DNA from: an uncultured Roseburia sp.
GTDB taxonomy: Bacteria > Bacillota > Clostridia > Lachnospirales > Lachnospiraceae
Reading direction: 5' to 3'
NCBI GenBank assembly: GCA_947567625.1
Contig: CANONN010000003.1
Span: 1-64,000 of the forward strand
Length of the DNA stretch: 64,000 bases
A program made the translations under genes and the position numbers. The notes under the pieces were generated by a model that saw only the letters and a program-made list of their open reading frames with translations, did no database searches and was not told the origin of the DNA. Shown one piece after another: positions 42,769-51,913 of this stretch (positions within the stretch are counted from its first letter, which is position 1; every line of letters begins with the position of its first letter).

Positions 42769-43572
42769 TCAACAACTCAATGAGCGAATATCTTTAATCA
42801 AGTTCTCCAGCTGGACCCCAAGGCTGCACTCAAATACCCCGGCGTCGGTCTCAATGATACAATCACTGCCTGCCAATGTGGAATCCGCCACGACGTCCAA
42901 GCCGATATCATGGCCCACGCGCTCTAAGATGCTCTCTTTGTGATTCTCGACAAACTGTACATTGTCCCCTGCCACTCTGATGCGAAAGCTCTTCTCTCCC
43001 TCAATATGCAATATGGTATTATTGATGAGAGAAAGCAGTATTTCTTTTTTATCGCTAAACTGTATCTGAAATACCTTGTCAAACACTTCAAGGATCGCGT
43101 CTACCAGATCGTGTTCCATCCGCTCCCGCTTCCCGCAGTAATCGCTTTCGAGGGCCTGCTGTCTCTTAGCATAATCGGCTTCAAGCTGCTCTTTTTGTTC
43201 GGCGAGCTCCTTGCAATACATCTCTTTGCCATTTTGGTAGCCCTCTTCCCTGGCGCTTTCAAACACTTCGTCTCTCTGTTCATTGGCCTGGGCTACGATA
43301 CGTTCCGCACGGCTTTTGGCCTCCTCTAAAATCTGTTCGGCCTCCTCTTTGGCGAGTGCGACATAATCCACTTCCTCCTGCTCGAAATCAGCGGCGTCCT
43401 CCGCAAAGATTCCCGGCGCAAAACCGTCCGGGTCTACCAGACGTCCCGAGGTTGCGGCAGATTTTTTTATCTCCTTGCGAATCAGATCCTGTGCATACAC
43501 ATCCGAATCGATGACCCTAGCGTTCTTATTGTTGATGAGCCACGGCTTATAAAGATTAGACAACGATCTCAT
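42769..43572 (-). CDS. fliH: FliH flagellar export regulator
   Basis: FliH binds FliI and controls its activity. The protein starts MRSLSNLYKPWLINNKNAR at ATG 43572 (GGAGG-rich sequence upstream). It has a central charged coiled-coil (about 65-140) and a C-terminal domain related to V/F-ATPase stalk subunits (GADSTLAGSDCIIETDAGVFECSL-like pattern at the end). The 5' end overlaps fliG by about 17 bases. Length 267 is normal. Confidence 0.92.
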   Translation of the reverse strand: MRSLSNLYKPWLINNKNARVIDSDVYAQDLIRKEIKKSAATSGRLVDPDGFAPGIFAEDAADFEQEEVDYVALAKEEAEQILEEAKSRAERIVAQANEQRDEVFESAREEGYQNGKEMYCKELAEQKEQLEADYAKRQQALESDYCGKRERMEHDLVDAILEVFDKVFQIQFSDKKEILLSLINNTILHIEGEKSFRIRVAGDNVQFVENHKESILERVGHDIGLDVVADSTLAGSDCIIETDAGVFECSLGVQLENLIKDIRSLSC

Positions 43573-44563
43573 CACCTCCGCCTCTGGAGATAACAATCTC
43601 GCCTGCGTCCTCAAGTTTACGGATTACACTTACAATCTTCTGCTGTGCCTCCTCAACATCCTTCATACGAACAGGTCCCATAAATTCCATGTCTTCCTTG
43701 ATCATAGCGGCAAGACGTTTGGAGAGGTTCTTGAAGATCACATTCTGAACCTCCTCGTTGGCGCCCTTTAGGGCGATACCAAGATCGGAATTCTCCACAT
43801 CGCGGAGAACACGCTGAATCGCGCGGTCGTCCAGCAGGAGAATATCCTCGAATACGAACATTTTCTTGCGGATCTCGTCTGCCAACTCCGGCTCTTCAAT
43901 CTCAAGAGATTCCATAATATGTTTTTCGGTAGAACGGTCTACGGTATTTAAGATATTGACGATCGCATCCACGCCGCCGACGATCGTGTAATCCTGATTG
44001 ACTAAGGATGCCAGCTTTCTCTCCAACACTTTCTCCACTTCTTTGATGACATCCGGCGAGGTGCGGTCCATCATGGCAATACGCTTTGCGACGTCCGCCT
44101 GCTTTTCCGGCGGCAGGGCGCCGATTACCATAGCAGCCTGCGCCGAGGTAAGATAAGACAAGATCATTGCGATTGTCTGCGGGTGTTCATCCTGTATGAA
44201 ATTGAGCAGCTGACTCGGATCTGTCTTTCTGACAAACTCAAACGGCCGCACCTGCAGGGAAGCGGTAAGCTTCGTGATAACCTCCTGCGCTTTGTCCGCT
44301 CCCAGCGCTTTGTCGAGCAGCTCCTTGGCATATCCGATACCGCCCTCTGCGATATACCGCTGTGCAAGACAGATCTGATAGAACTCCTCCAGCACATCTT
44401 CTTTAATCTGCGGCGATATACTTCTGGTATTGGCAATCTCCAGCGTCAACTCTTCGATTTCATCTTCTTTTAAGTGTTTAAACACATCGGCTGAACGCTC
44501 CGGTCCCAACGCAATCAATAAAACTGCCGCTTTCTGTACCCCATTTAATCCATCTGTTGCCAT
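43556..44563 (-). CDS. fliG: FliG flagellar motor switch protein
   Basis: FliG generates torque with MotA. Signatures are QKAAVLLIALGPERSADVFKHL at the N-terminus, EHPQTIAMILSYLTSAQAAMVI in the middle (EHPQTIA) and the charged torque helix FVFEDILLLDDRAIQRVLRDV near the C-terminus. The 335-residue length is standard. It starts shortly after the fliF stop. Confidence 0.97.
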   Translation of the reverse strand: MATDGLNGVQKAAVLLIALGPERSADVFKHLKEDEIEELTLEIANTRSISPQIKEDVLEEFYQICLAQRYIAEGGIGYAKELLDKALGADKAQEVITKLTASLQVRPFEFVRKTDPSQLLNFIQDEHPQTIAMILSYLTSAQAAMVIGALPPEKQADVAKRIAMMDRTSPDVIKEVEKVLERKLASLVNQDYTIVGGVDAIVNILNTVDRSTEKHIMESLEIEEPELADEIRKKMFVFEDILLLDDRAIQRVLRDVENSDLGIALKGANEEVQNVIFKNLSKRLAAMIKEDMEFMGPVRMKDVEEAQQKIVSVIRKLEDAGEIVISRGGGDEIVV

Positions 44564-44566
44564 AGT

Positions 44567-46171
44567 TTATTCCCACTCCTCATTCAGCCAGTTACGCAGT
44601 AATGCCGCTGCGGCTTCCGGATTTTCTTCTACAAACTTCTCAATGAGAAGCCTTGTCTCTGATTTCTCTGTAAATCCAATATCCTCCAAGCCTTCCTCCG
44701 ACTCCTTGGTGGATTCTAACAAGCTCTCAACAGAAAGCTCCGCCTCGACCTCCTCGGCCTCTTTCTCTTTCCTGGTGCTGCGGAATACCACAAATCCCAA
44801 GAGCAGGAATATCAATACGGCAAGAATAATCTGCAGGTAATCGGACAGTCCCCTGCCGCCTGCGGACGCCTGGAAGATCGGCTCGTTCTGCGCGATGATC
44901 GAGATATTCTCCACCGGAAATCCCGTCGCGTTGGCTACCATCGTGTAGTAGCTCTGATCTACCTCTACCTGGACCGGCGCACTGTTGGCCGCGATATATT
45001 CGTCAAACGACATGCCGTCGAGCGCTCCGGCTGCCCGAAGCGCATCTTCGCTGTGTATCACATAATTGGTCGCCACTAAGGAAACGGACGAGGTGTCATA
45101 ATTGATCTTGCCCACAGCCGACTGCCGGTCGGTCACCTGCTCGTTGTTCTGATATCTGATTGAACTATCGCTGATCGTCGAGGAGGTAATCTCGCCGTCC
45201 TCTAACATATAAGCGGTGTCATCATTGGTATCCGTACCGGGCACGCCCGCATATGTACCGGTGCTCTCCGCCTCATACTGGCTCTGCTCACCGATCATAC
45301 CGTTGGTCTGCCCGTCCGGCGCGTAATATTCTCTAGTGGTTGTCCGCACGGAATCAAAGTCCATATCCAGCTTGATGCCGACCTCCACATGGTCAAACAG
45401 GGAGGACCCTACCATAACATCCTTGACTTCACTCTTAATGCGGTTCTCTGACTTGGCCCGGTAAGAAAGCTGGCTGCTTGCCGCCCCCACGGAAGTGGAG
45501 GAATCCCCTCCGGAAAACAACACGTTGGAATTGGAATCCAGAATCAAGATGTTGTCCGTCGTTTCATTGCCGACCTGCGTTGCGATGTACTGCGCGATGC
45601 CCACCGCTTTCTCATCGTCCATCTCCTCGTTTAACGTCAGGATTACGGCCGCATGGGCCTCCTCCTCCCTCGCTAGGATGGTTCCGTCATCGTTGGGCAA
45701 ATCCACGGTAACCGAGGCAAAATCGACGTTGGAGAGCGACATCAGCTGCTCTGCAAAGTACACCTGCAAATAATCCTTATAGCGTTTTGTCTTGTCGGCC
45801 TCGGTGGAACTGAAGCCTCCTGCAAAAACGCTCTCCAAATCAAATCCCTTCGTCGGGATATCGTTCGTTCCAAGCAGAATCGACGCCGTAGCGATATCGT
45901 CTCTGTCCACATAAAAAATCAGCCCGTCCTGAGACAGCTTGTATTTGACCGAATTGTCTCCGTCCAAAACCTCTTTTACTTTTCCTGCTTCCGCCGTGGA
46001 GGTACACTCCACCAGCACTTCCATATGCGGCCTGCTGACTACAAAGGCGAGTATTCCCAATGCCAACAAAATAACCGCAGCAATACTGATCAGCAGTGTC
46101 TTTTGTTTCGTATTATACTTCTTCCACCAATCCTGCACCTTGGTCAGGATATTCTGTAATTGTTCCGGCAT
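44567..46171 (-). CDS. fliF: FliF MS-ring protein
   Basis: FliF forms the MS ring in the membrane. The first membrane helix is at about residues 26-46, and YscJ-type ring-building motifs follow (STAEAGKVKEVLDGDNSVKYKL, TKRYKDYLQVYFAEQL, VTVDLP). A second helix lies near 440-460. The C-terminal tail that binds FliG ends FVEENPEAAAALLRNWLNEEWE. At 534 residues it is full length. Confidence 0.96.
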   Translation of the reverse strand: MPEQLQNILTKVQDWWKKYNTKQKTLLISIAAVILLALGILAFVVSRPHMEVLVECTSTAEAGKVKEVLDGDNSVKYKLSQDGLIFYVDRDDIATASILLGTNDIPTKGFDLESVFAGGFSSTEADKTKRYKDYLQVYFAEQLMSLSNVDFASVTVDLPNDDGTILAREEEAHAAVILTLNEEMDDEKAVGIAQYIATQVGNETTDNILILDSNSNVLFSGGDSSTSVGAASSQLSYRAKSENRIKSEVKDVMVGSSLFDHVEVGIKLDMDFDSVRTTTREYYAPDGQTNGMIGEQSQYEAESTGTYAGVPGTDTNDDTAYMLEDGEITSSTISDSSIRYQNNEQVTDRQSAVGKINYDTSSVSLVATNYVIHSEDALRAAGALDGMSFDEYIAANSAPVQVEVDQSYYTMVANATGFPVENISIIAQNEPIFQASAGGRGLSDYLQIILAVLIFLLLGFVVFRSTRKEKEAEEVEAELSVESLLESTKESEEGLEDIGFTEKSETRLLIEKFVEENPEAAAALLRNWLNEEWE

Positions 46172-46189
46172 TTTCGATTACTCCCATCC

Positions 46190-46507
46190 TTAAATCTGCA
46201 TATTCATCAATTCTCTGTAAGCTTCCAGTATCTTATCTTTGACAGCCGTCGTGTACTGAATCGCGCTCAATGCCTTAGATGCCGCAATCTGCATGTCGTG
46301 CGGGTTGTCCGCCAATCCCAGTGCAAACTGCATCTGCGCAGCCTCCGCCTGATTTTGCAGCGTGTTGGTCTCTCCGACCAAATCCATCGCGGCGGACAAT
46401 ACCGATGCGAAATCATCGCCCGCAGCCTTACCGCTGCCGAGCAGCGTATTTTCCGTAACTATATTCATATAATCCGGCGTAATACCGGTCAACATTGAAA
46501 CATCCAT
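46190..46507 (-). CDS. fliE: FliE basal body protein
   Basis: FliE joins the MS ring to the rod. The 105-residue protein carries the family pattern FASVLSAAMDLVGETNTLQNQAEAAQMQFALG and ends in IQYTTAVKDKILEAYRELMNMQI. It lies between flgC and fliF in the usual order, with AAGGAG before the start. Confidence 0.94.
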   Translation of the reverse strand: MDVSMLTGITPDYMNIVTENTLLGSGKAAGDDFASVLSAAMDLVGETNTLQNQAEAAQMQFALGLADNPHDMQIAASKALSAIQYTTAVKDKILEAYRELMNMQI

Positions 46508-46565
46508 CTCTTGACTCCTTATCTTATTGAAAAATGAAATTCAAGCCTGCTGCACCGGCAATCGC

Positions 46566-47006
46566 TTATGAACCGATCTTTAACGCCGCCTGCACCATGC
46601 TCTTTGACGAGTTAAAGGCCGTGGTGTTGGCCTCATAAGCCCTTGTGGCATCAATCAGATTGGTCATCTCGGTTACGGTATTGACATTTGGATAGCGCAC
46701 ATAGCCGTTTTCGTCCGCGTCGGGATGCGCCGGATCATAATCCATGATAAAATCCGTCTCCATATCGCTTCTCACAGAGGTAACCTTCACGCCGTTCCCA
46801 ACCAGACGCTCCCTGGAAGTGGAATAATATGTACTAAACGGCGTCACCTGCTTCTCCTGAAACGTGACGATCTTGCGACGGTACGGTTCCCCGTTCTCCG
46901 TCCGCGTCGTATTGATGTTGGCAATATTCTGCGCAATCGTGTCAATGCGGAAACGCTCTGCCGTCATACCGCTGGCGCTGATATTAAAGCCCTGAAATAA
47001 TCCCAT
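46566..47006 (-). CDS. flgC: FlgC rod protein
   Basis: FlgC is a proximal rod subunit. The N-terminal signature is NISASGMTAERFRIDTIAQNIANINTT and the C-terminal is NVNTVTEMTNLIDATRAYEANTTAFNSSKSM. The 146-residue length is normal. AGGAGG precedes the ATG. It follows flgB by about 65 bases. Confidence 0.96.
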   Translation of the reverse strand: MGLFQGFNISASGMTAERFRIDTIAQNIANINTTRTENGEPYRRKIVTFQEKQVTPFSTYYSTSRERLVGNGVKVTSVRSDMETDFIMDYDPAHPDADENGYVRYPNVNTVTEMTNLIDATRAYEANTTAFNSSKSMVQAALKIGS

Positions 47007-47070
47007 ATTCTGTCATCCTCCTTAAGAAAAACCGTTTGACCGCTAATGGCCTGCATATCGATCCGACCGT

Positions 47071-47466
47071 CTACTTGATCGCCGCCTGTATTCTCTGGAA
47101 CTCTGAGTTAATCGCGGAAGTCAGGAGTTCGTATCGCAGTTCCTCGGAAGCCGACTCCACCTGCTCCGTGTCAATATCTACGTTATTTTTGTCCAGACGA
47201 TAAGAAAAGAAAGCGGAGTCATCATAGACCTCAGGGGAGAGATCGCTAAGATGCGTGTTGAGCCCGCGCACCTTTTTATCCAAAGACTCATACTTAGAAG
47301 CCCCCATCTCCCGCTTTAACACACTCTGAAAATCTATATCCTGCCGCTTAAAACCAGGTGTATCATAGTTGGATATGTTATTGTTGATAATCTCTTTCCT
47401 CAGCCAGCTCGCATCGGCCGCCTTATCCAACACATTGATATAGTCGAACCCGTTCGTTGTAAACAT
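47071..47466 (-). CDS. flgB: FlgB rod protein
   Basis: FlgB is the proximal rod subunit and first gene of the flagellar operon. The N-terminus MFTTNGFDYINVLDKAADASWLRKEIINNNISNYDTPGFKRQDIDF carries the rod signature with NNISNYDTPGFKR. Length 131 fits. It lies directly downstream of codY, the same junction as in B. subtilis. A sigma-A type promoter and AAAGG ribosome binding site are seen upstream. Confidence 0.96.
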   Translation of the reverse strand: MFTTNGFDYINVLDKAADASWLRKEIINNNISNYDTPGFKRQDIDFQSVLKREMGASKYESLDKKVRGLNTHLSDLSPEVYDDSAFFSYRLDKNNVDIDTEQVESASEELRYELLTSAINSEFQRIQAAIK

Positions 47467-47515
47467 ATCTTAGCCCCTTTCTTCACAGTACACAATACTA
47501 AGAATACCTTACTTT

Positions 47516-47550
47516 ATTATAAAAGATATTTTCAAAAACACAAGTGTTTT
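47516..47550 (-). promoter_or_regulatory. fla/che operon promoter with overlapping palindrome
   Basis: On the minus strand -10 TATAAT lies at 47521-47516 and -35 TTGTGT at 47543-47538, with a 16-base spacer. An inverted repeat AAAACAC-AA-GTGTTTT (47535-47550) covers the -35. The stretch TGTTTTTGAAAATAT across the spacer resembles a CodY box (AATTTTCWGAAAATT) with about five mismatches, so CodY control is possible but weakly supported. Confidence 0.55.
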
Positions 47551-47626
47551 TTGTCGTTTTTTACATCATATTGTATTTTTTTGTGACATTATCCACAAGA
47601 TATTAGCTTTTTCTACCAATTTCTGC

Positions 47627-47673
47627 AAAAAAATACCACGGATTCCAGTTTCTCTGATAATCTATGGTATTTT
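47627..47673 (-). terminator. terminator after codY
   Basis: On the minus strand AAAATACCA and TGGTATTTT form a nine-base outer stem around an inner GATTATCAG/CTGGAATC hairpin, followed by TTTTTTT. It lies twelve bases beyond the codY stop and separates codY from the flgB promoter. Confidence 0.85.
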
Positions 47674-47684
47674 GCGGTTTATCC

Positions 47685-48467
47685 TCAGTGACTCAGATTC
47701 TCGTTTTTGATTTTCTCTAGCTCCTCAAAGACCACGTCGTTGAGGACTTTGATATAAGTGCCTTTCATGCCGGAAGAGCGGGATTCGATGACGCCGGCGC
47801 TCTCAAATTTGCGCAGCGCATTGACAATCACGGAGCGCGTGATTCCTACCCTGTCCGCGATCTTGCTCGCCACAAGGATTCCCTCTTTGCCGTCCATCTC
47901 GTCAAAAATATGTGTAATCGCTTCCAGCTCCGAAAACGACAGTGTGCTAATCGCAGATTTTACTATCTGAATTTTGCGCGTCTCCTCGGCGTTTTCCTCG
48001 TTGACCGAGCGCATCATCTCCAGTCCGACAACGGTAGTGCCGTACTCGCTCAAAATGATATCGTCGATATCGTACAGCTGTTCCCTGCGGTAGACAAACA
48101 AGGTGCCCAGCCTCTCGCCCGCGATATCGATCGGCGTGATAATCGCCGTGTAAGACTTTACCCCATCCATAAAACCAAGGGTCTCAAGATTGACGTTTTC
48201 TTTTGTGGACAGTATGCCAAGCAGCCGTTCGTTTAACAGTGGATCAATAAACCCCCCGACTTCATCCACGATCAGTTCGCCGATTTCTTCGATCCCCGCA
48301 GCCAGACCGGTTCCCAGCACTTTGCCTTTCTTGCTGATCACCAGGATATTGGAGGAAAGGATGTCCTTTAACACATCACAGATATCGTTGAATATCACTT
48401 TGGAAGAGCTGTTATTGTGGAGCAGTTTGTTGATCTTTCTTGTCTTATCTAATAATTGAACACTCAT
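47685..48467 (-). CDS. codY: CodY GTP-sensing global repressor
   Basis: CodY senses GTP and branched-chain amino acids and represses genes when nutrients are rich. The N-terminal GAF domain begins LLDKTRKINKLLHNN and includes NILVISKKGKVLGTGL. The C-terminal winged helix reads ASKIADRVGITRSVIVNALRKFESAGVIESRSSGMKGTYIKVLND, almost invariant in the family. Length 260 is normal and GGAGG precedes the start. It lies between topA and flgB, as in Bacillus but with hslVU missing. Confidence 0.97.
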   Translation of the reverse strand: MSVQLLDKTRKINKLLHNNSSSKVIFNDICDVLKDILSSNILVISKKGKVLGTGLAAGIEEIGELIVDEVGGFIDPLLNERLLGILSTKENVNLETLGFMDGVKSYTAIITPIDIAGERLGTLFVYRREQLYDIDDIILSEYGTTVVGLEMMRSVNEENAEETRKIQIVKSAISTLSFSELEAITHIFDEMDGKEGILVASKIADRVGITRSVIVNALRKFESAGVIESRSSGMKGTYIKVLNDVVFEELEKIKNENLSH

Positions 48468-48588
48468 GTGAATTCCTCCCGCTTTGCAAACAAGTTTCTG
48501 TGCTGGTATCTACTCTAACACATTTATTCTGATAATTCAACATATAACCGTTATTTTTGCAATATTTCTAATTATTTTGCAAAACAGT

Positions 48589-50688
48589 TCAGATACCTTC
48601 ACGATCGCCTTCGGCGTCTTTTTCCTTGTTTTCGGCCAGATAACCACATTGTTCATTTGCGCAGACAATTTTGCTGCCTTTGACTACCATATAACCGCCG
48701 CACCGGGGACATTTATCGCTGACAGGTTTTGCCCAGCTCATAAAATCACATTCTGGATTGTCCTCACAGCCATAATATTTCCTGCCTTTTTTTGTTTTTC
48801 TCAGCACGACCTCTTTCCCGCACTTGGGACAGGCAACGCCGATCTTCTCCAGATAAGGCTTGGTGTTGCGGCACTCGGGAAAGCCCGGACAGGCCAAAAA
48901 CTTCCCGTGCGGGCCGTACTTGACTACCATATAGCGGCCGCAGAGATCGCAGACCACATCCGTCACCTCGTCCTCGATCTTGACCTTTTCCAGGTCCTTT
49001 TCCGCCGCCTTTACCGCCTCGTCAAGATCGGGGTAGAAGTTGCGCACGACCGTCTTCCAGGGAACGTTGCCATCTCCCACACTGTCCAAAAGAGACTCCA
49101 TATTGGCGGTAAAGTTTTCGTCCACAATCGTCGGAAACGACTCTTTCATGATCTGGTTCACCACCTCGCCAAGCTCGGTGACATACAGGTTTTTTGCCTC
49201 TTTTACGATATAACGCCTGCCAAGAATCGTCGTGATCGTCGGCGAATAGGTACTCGGGCGCCCGATTCCCAGCTCCTCCAAAGCCTTTACCAAAGATGCC
49301 TCCGTATAATGCGCGGGCGGCTGGGTAAAATGCTGTTTTTCCTCCAAAGACTCCCTGGTGAGCACCGTATGCTCGTCGATGCTTTTCAAGAACACGTTGG
49401 AATCTCCCTTCTCGTCCTCCTCACTGGTGTACACGGACATAAATCCGTCAAATGATATCCGGGAAGCTGAGACGGAAAACCGATAAATACCGGCCCCGAT
49501 TTTGACATTGGTCGTCTCATAGATCGCGGATGACATGCGGCTGGCCACAAAACGCTTCCAGATCAGCTGATACAGGCGGAACTGATCTCTGGAAAGCGAA
49601 TCCTTCACTGCCGCCGGCGTCCTTGCGATATCGGACGGGCGTATCGCTTCGTGTGCGTCCTGAATCTTTGCCCCGCTCTTTTTCTGCGCCGGCGCATCCG
49701 CCGTATAGCGTTCGCCATATGCACCGGAAATATATTCCCTCGCCAGCACATCCGCCTCCTCGGAGACGCGCACGGAGTCCGTTCTCAGATAGGTGATAAG
49801 ACCTACCGTTCCCTCGCCCTTGACGTCGATTCCCTCATATAACTGCTGCGCAATCCGCATGGTCTTTGCGAGCGGAAAATTGAGCGCTTTTGACGCCTCC
49901 TGCTGCAAGGTACTGGTAGTAAACGGAAGCGGCGCCTTCTTGGTGCGCTCTCCCTTTTTCACTTCGAGCACATGAAACGTTTCATTTTCTAACGCCTTAA
50001 GTACCTGCTCCATCTCTTCGCGCGAGGAAATGGCAAGTTTCCCCTGTTCGGTTCCCTGTAGCTTTGCCACAAGTTGCTTTTTCTCCCCCTTGACGGAGAG
50101 CTTTGCCTCCAGGGTCCAGTATTCCTCGGGGATAAAGGCGTTGATCTCCTCCTCCCTGTCGCAGATGATGCGCAGCGCCACAGACTGAACTCTGCCCGCG
50201 CTAAGCCCCCTCTTTACCTTGGCCCAGAGCACCGGGCTAATCTGATACCCCACCATGCGGTCTAAGATACGCCTCGTCTGCTGGGCGTCCACCATATTCA
50301 TATCGATCGCGCGCGGCTCTTTTAACGAGGCTTTCACCGCACTCTTTGTGATCTCGTTAAACGTGATGCGCCGCATATTTTTGTCCGTCAGCTTGAGCGC
50401 CTGGCTCAAATGCCAGGAAATCGCTTCTCCCTCGCGGTCCGGGTCGGTTGCAAGATAAACTTTTTCCGCTTTCTTTACTTCCTTGCGAAGCTTTGCCAGA
50501 ATATCTCCTTTCCCCCGGATTGTAATATATTTCGGCTCGAAATCATGCTCAAAGTCAATCCCCATCTGACTTTTGGGAAGATCTCTCACATGCCCGTTTG
50601 AGGCGACCACCTCATAATTTTTCCCTAAAAACTTTTTAATTGTCTTCACCTTGGCAGGCGACTCGACAATCACAAGATATTTTGCCAT
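48589..50688 (-). CDS. topA: DNA topoisomerase I
   Basis: TopA relaxes negative supercoils. The Toprim domain starts KYLVIVESPAKVKTIKKFLG and has the acidic ATDPDREGEAIS motif. The active-site tyrosine is in GLITYLRTDS near residue 297. Three C-terminal zinc ribbons are present, CDLCGRYMVVKYGPHGKFLAC, CPKCGKEVVLRKTKKGRKYYGC and CPRCGGYMVVKGSK. AAGGAG precedes the ATG. At 699 residues it is standard for Firmicutes. Confidence 0.97.
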   Translation of the reverse strand: MAKYLVIVESPAKVKTIKKFLGKNYEVVASNGHVRDLPKSQMGIDFEHDFEPKYITIRGKGDILAKLRKEVKKAEKVYLATDPDREGEAISWHLSQALKLTDKNMRRITFNEITKSAVKASLKEPRAIDMNMVDAQQTRRILDRMVGYQISPVLWAKVKRGLSAGRVQSVALRIICDREEEINAFIPEEYWTLEAKLSVKGEKKQLVAKLQGTEQGKLAISSREEMEQVLKALENETFHVLEVKKGERTKKAPLPFTTSTLQQEASKALNFPLAKTMRIAQQLYEGIDVKGEGTVGLITYLRTDSVRVSEEADVLAREYISGAYGERYTADAPAQKKSGAKIQDAHEAIRPSDIARTPAAVKDSLSRDQFRLYQLIWKRFVASRMSSAIYETTNVKIGAGIYRFSVSASRISFDGFMSVYTSEEDEKGDSNVFLKSIDEHTVLTRESLEEKQHFTQPPAHYTEASLVKALEELGIGRPSTYSPTITTILGRRYIVKEAKNLYVTELGEVVNQIMKESFPTIVDENFTANMESLLDSVGDGNVPWKTVVRNFYPDLDEAVKAAEKDLEKVKIEDEVTDVVCDLCGRYMVVKYGPHGKFLACPGFPECRNTKPYLEKIGVACPKCGKEVVLRKTKKGRKYYGCEDNPECDFMSWAKPVSDKCPRCGGYMVVKGSKIVCANEQCGYLAENKEKDAEGDREGI

Positions 50689-50714
50689 CTCCCACTCCTT
50701 TTAACCGCAGCAAA

Positions 50715-51794
50715 TTATAATCTTTTTACATAATAATTTTTAAAATTTTCTGCAATCAGCTCTTTTTGTATGAGACCATCCAGCAATACTGCAAGCTGCT
50801 GCATGGAATACTGTGTTTTCTCCAGAAGTTCTTCCAGACTTTTCGGTTGTAAATCCAGACAACTATACACCAAGCGTTCTTCTTTTTCAAGTGAAAAATT
50901 ATTTAAATTTTGGGTATGTGCGTCGGAAACCGGCGACAAGTTCAGATCTTTCGCCAATAATTCCACATCAAAAATAATTCCCGCCCCCTGGGAAATCAAA
51001 TAATTGCACCCCTCGCCAAGCGCGTCATGTATCCTGCCCGGAACCGCATAGATATCTTTGCCCTGCTCTAGGGCCAGGTCGACCGTGATCAAAGAGCCGC
51101 TCTTTTTTCTCGCCTCCACGACGATCACCACGTCGGAAAGCCCGGCGATAATACGGTTTCTTTGCGGGAACTGCCCGGCGCGCGGTTTTGTGCCCGGCGG
51201 ATACTCCGACAAAATGCCGCCATTTTTCTCTAAGATCGCCTGGTAAAGATTCCTGCTGGTGGACGGATAGCAGACATCGGCGCCGCAGCCTAACACCGCG
51301 TAGGTAGTTCCTCCCGCCTTAAGCGCTCCCCACTGTCCGCCGGCGTCGATGCCTCTGGCCATCCCGCTTATTACCACGGCGCCGCAGGCGGACAGCGCGC
51401 CGCCGATCTCTTTGGCCACGGCATAGCCGTACTCCGAGCACTGCCTGGCCCCCACAATGGCAACGGTCTTTTTCGCCGCCGAAAAGGGCTTTCCCCTGCC
51501 GAAAAGAACAAACGGGGGATTGGCAATGTCGCGCAATCTCTGCGGATACGCTTCCTCCTCCATCGAACAGACGTACATCCCGCTCTCGATCAGTTTATGA
51601 TACTCCCGCTCATGGTCCCCATTTTTGCTGGCAAGGATGCACTCGACCTCCTCCGGCCGAAAAAGATGCGTTTTTTCTAACTGTTTTTTGGATAAACCAT
51701 ACACTTCCCTCGCACATCCTGCCATCGCGAGCAGGCGCAAAATTCTCAGATTGCCGATTCCGGGAATCGTTGTAAGCCAATACGCATAGTTCAT
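50715..51794 (-). CDS. dprA: DprA/Smf DNA-processing protein
   Basis: DprA loads RecA on single-stranded DNA during transformation and recombination. The Rossmann domain reads KTVAIVGARQCSEYGYAVAKEIG, VISGMARGIDAGGQWGAL and YPSTSRNLYQAIL. The C-terminal winged-helix domain is present. I place the start at ATG 51794 (MNYAYWLTTIPGIG), preceded by GAGAGG; a longer frame has no ribosome binding site and runs into the leader hairpin. Together with yifB it belongs to a DNA-uptake type set, though no competence pilus genes are in this window. Confidence 0.94.
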   Translation of the reverse strand: MNYAYWLTTIPGIGNLRILRLLAMAGCAREVYGLSKKQLEKTHLFRPEEVECILASKNGDHEREYHKLIESGMYVCSMEEEAYPQRLRDIANPPFVLFGRGKPFSAAKKTVAIVGARQCSEYGYAVAKEIGGALSACGAVVISGMARGIDAGGQWGALKAGGTTYAVLGCGADVCYPSTSRNLYQAILEKNGGILSEYPPGTKPRAGQFPQRNRIIAGLSDVVIVVEARKKSGSLITVDLALEQGKDIYAVPGRIHDALGEGCNYLISQGAGIIFDVELLAKDLNLSPVSDAHTQNLNNFSLEKEERLVYSCLDLQPKSLEELLEKTQYSMQQLAVLLDGLIQKELIAENFKNYYVKRL

Positions 51795-51823
51795 GTATCC
51801 TCTCATTCCGCCGCACAAGCGGC
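51795..51823 (-). promoter_or_regulatory. leader tail of dprA shared with the YprB-like gene
   Basis: On the minus strand the hairpin GCCGC-TTGT-GCGGC (51823-51810) runs straight into GGAATGAGAGGA and the ATG four bases after GAGAGG. The tail before the YprB-like gene (6567-6595, plus strand) is identical apart from a few bases in the loop and just before the ATG. The remaining bases up to the yifB stop (51824-51913) show a second small hairpin CACT/AGTG and no gene. Confidence 0.6.
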
Positions 51824-51913
51824 ATCACTCTCCAGTGTTTTGATTCACTTCATCTATCTCACTTTAACTCCTTCACTTTAACCTTAGGCAGCGTTTCAGT
51901 GTATGCCGACGCA

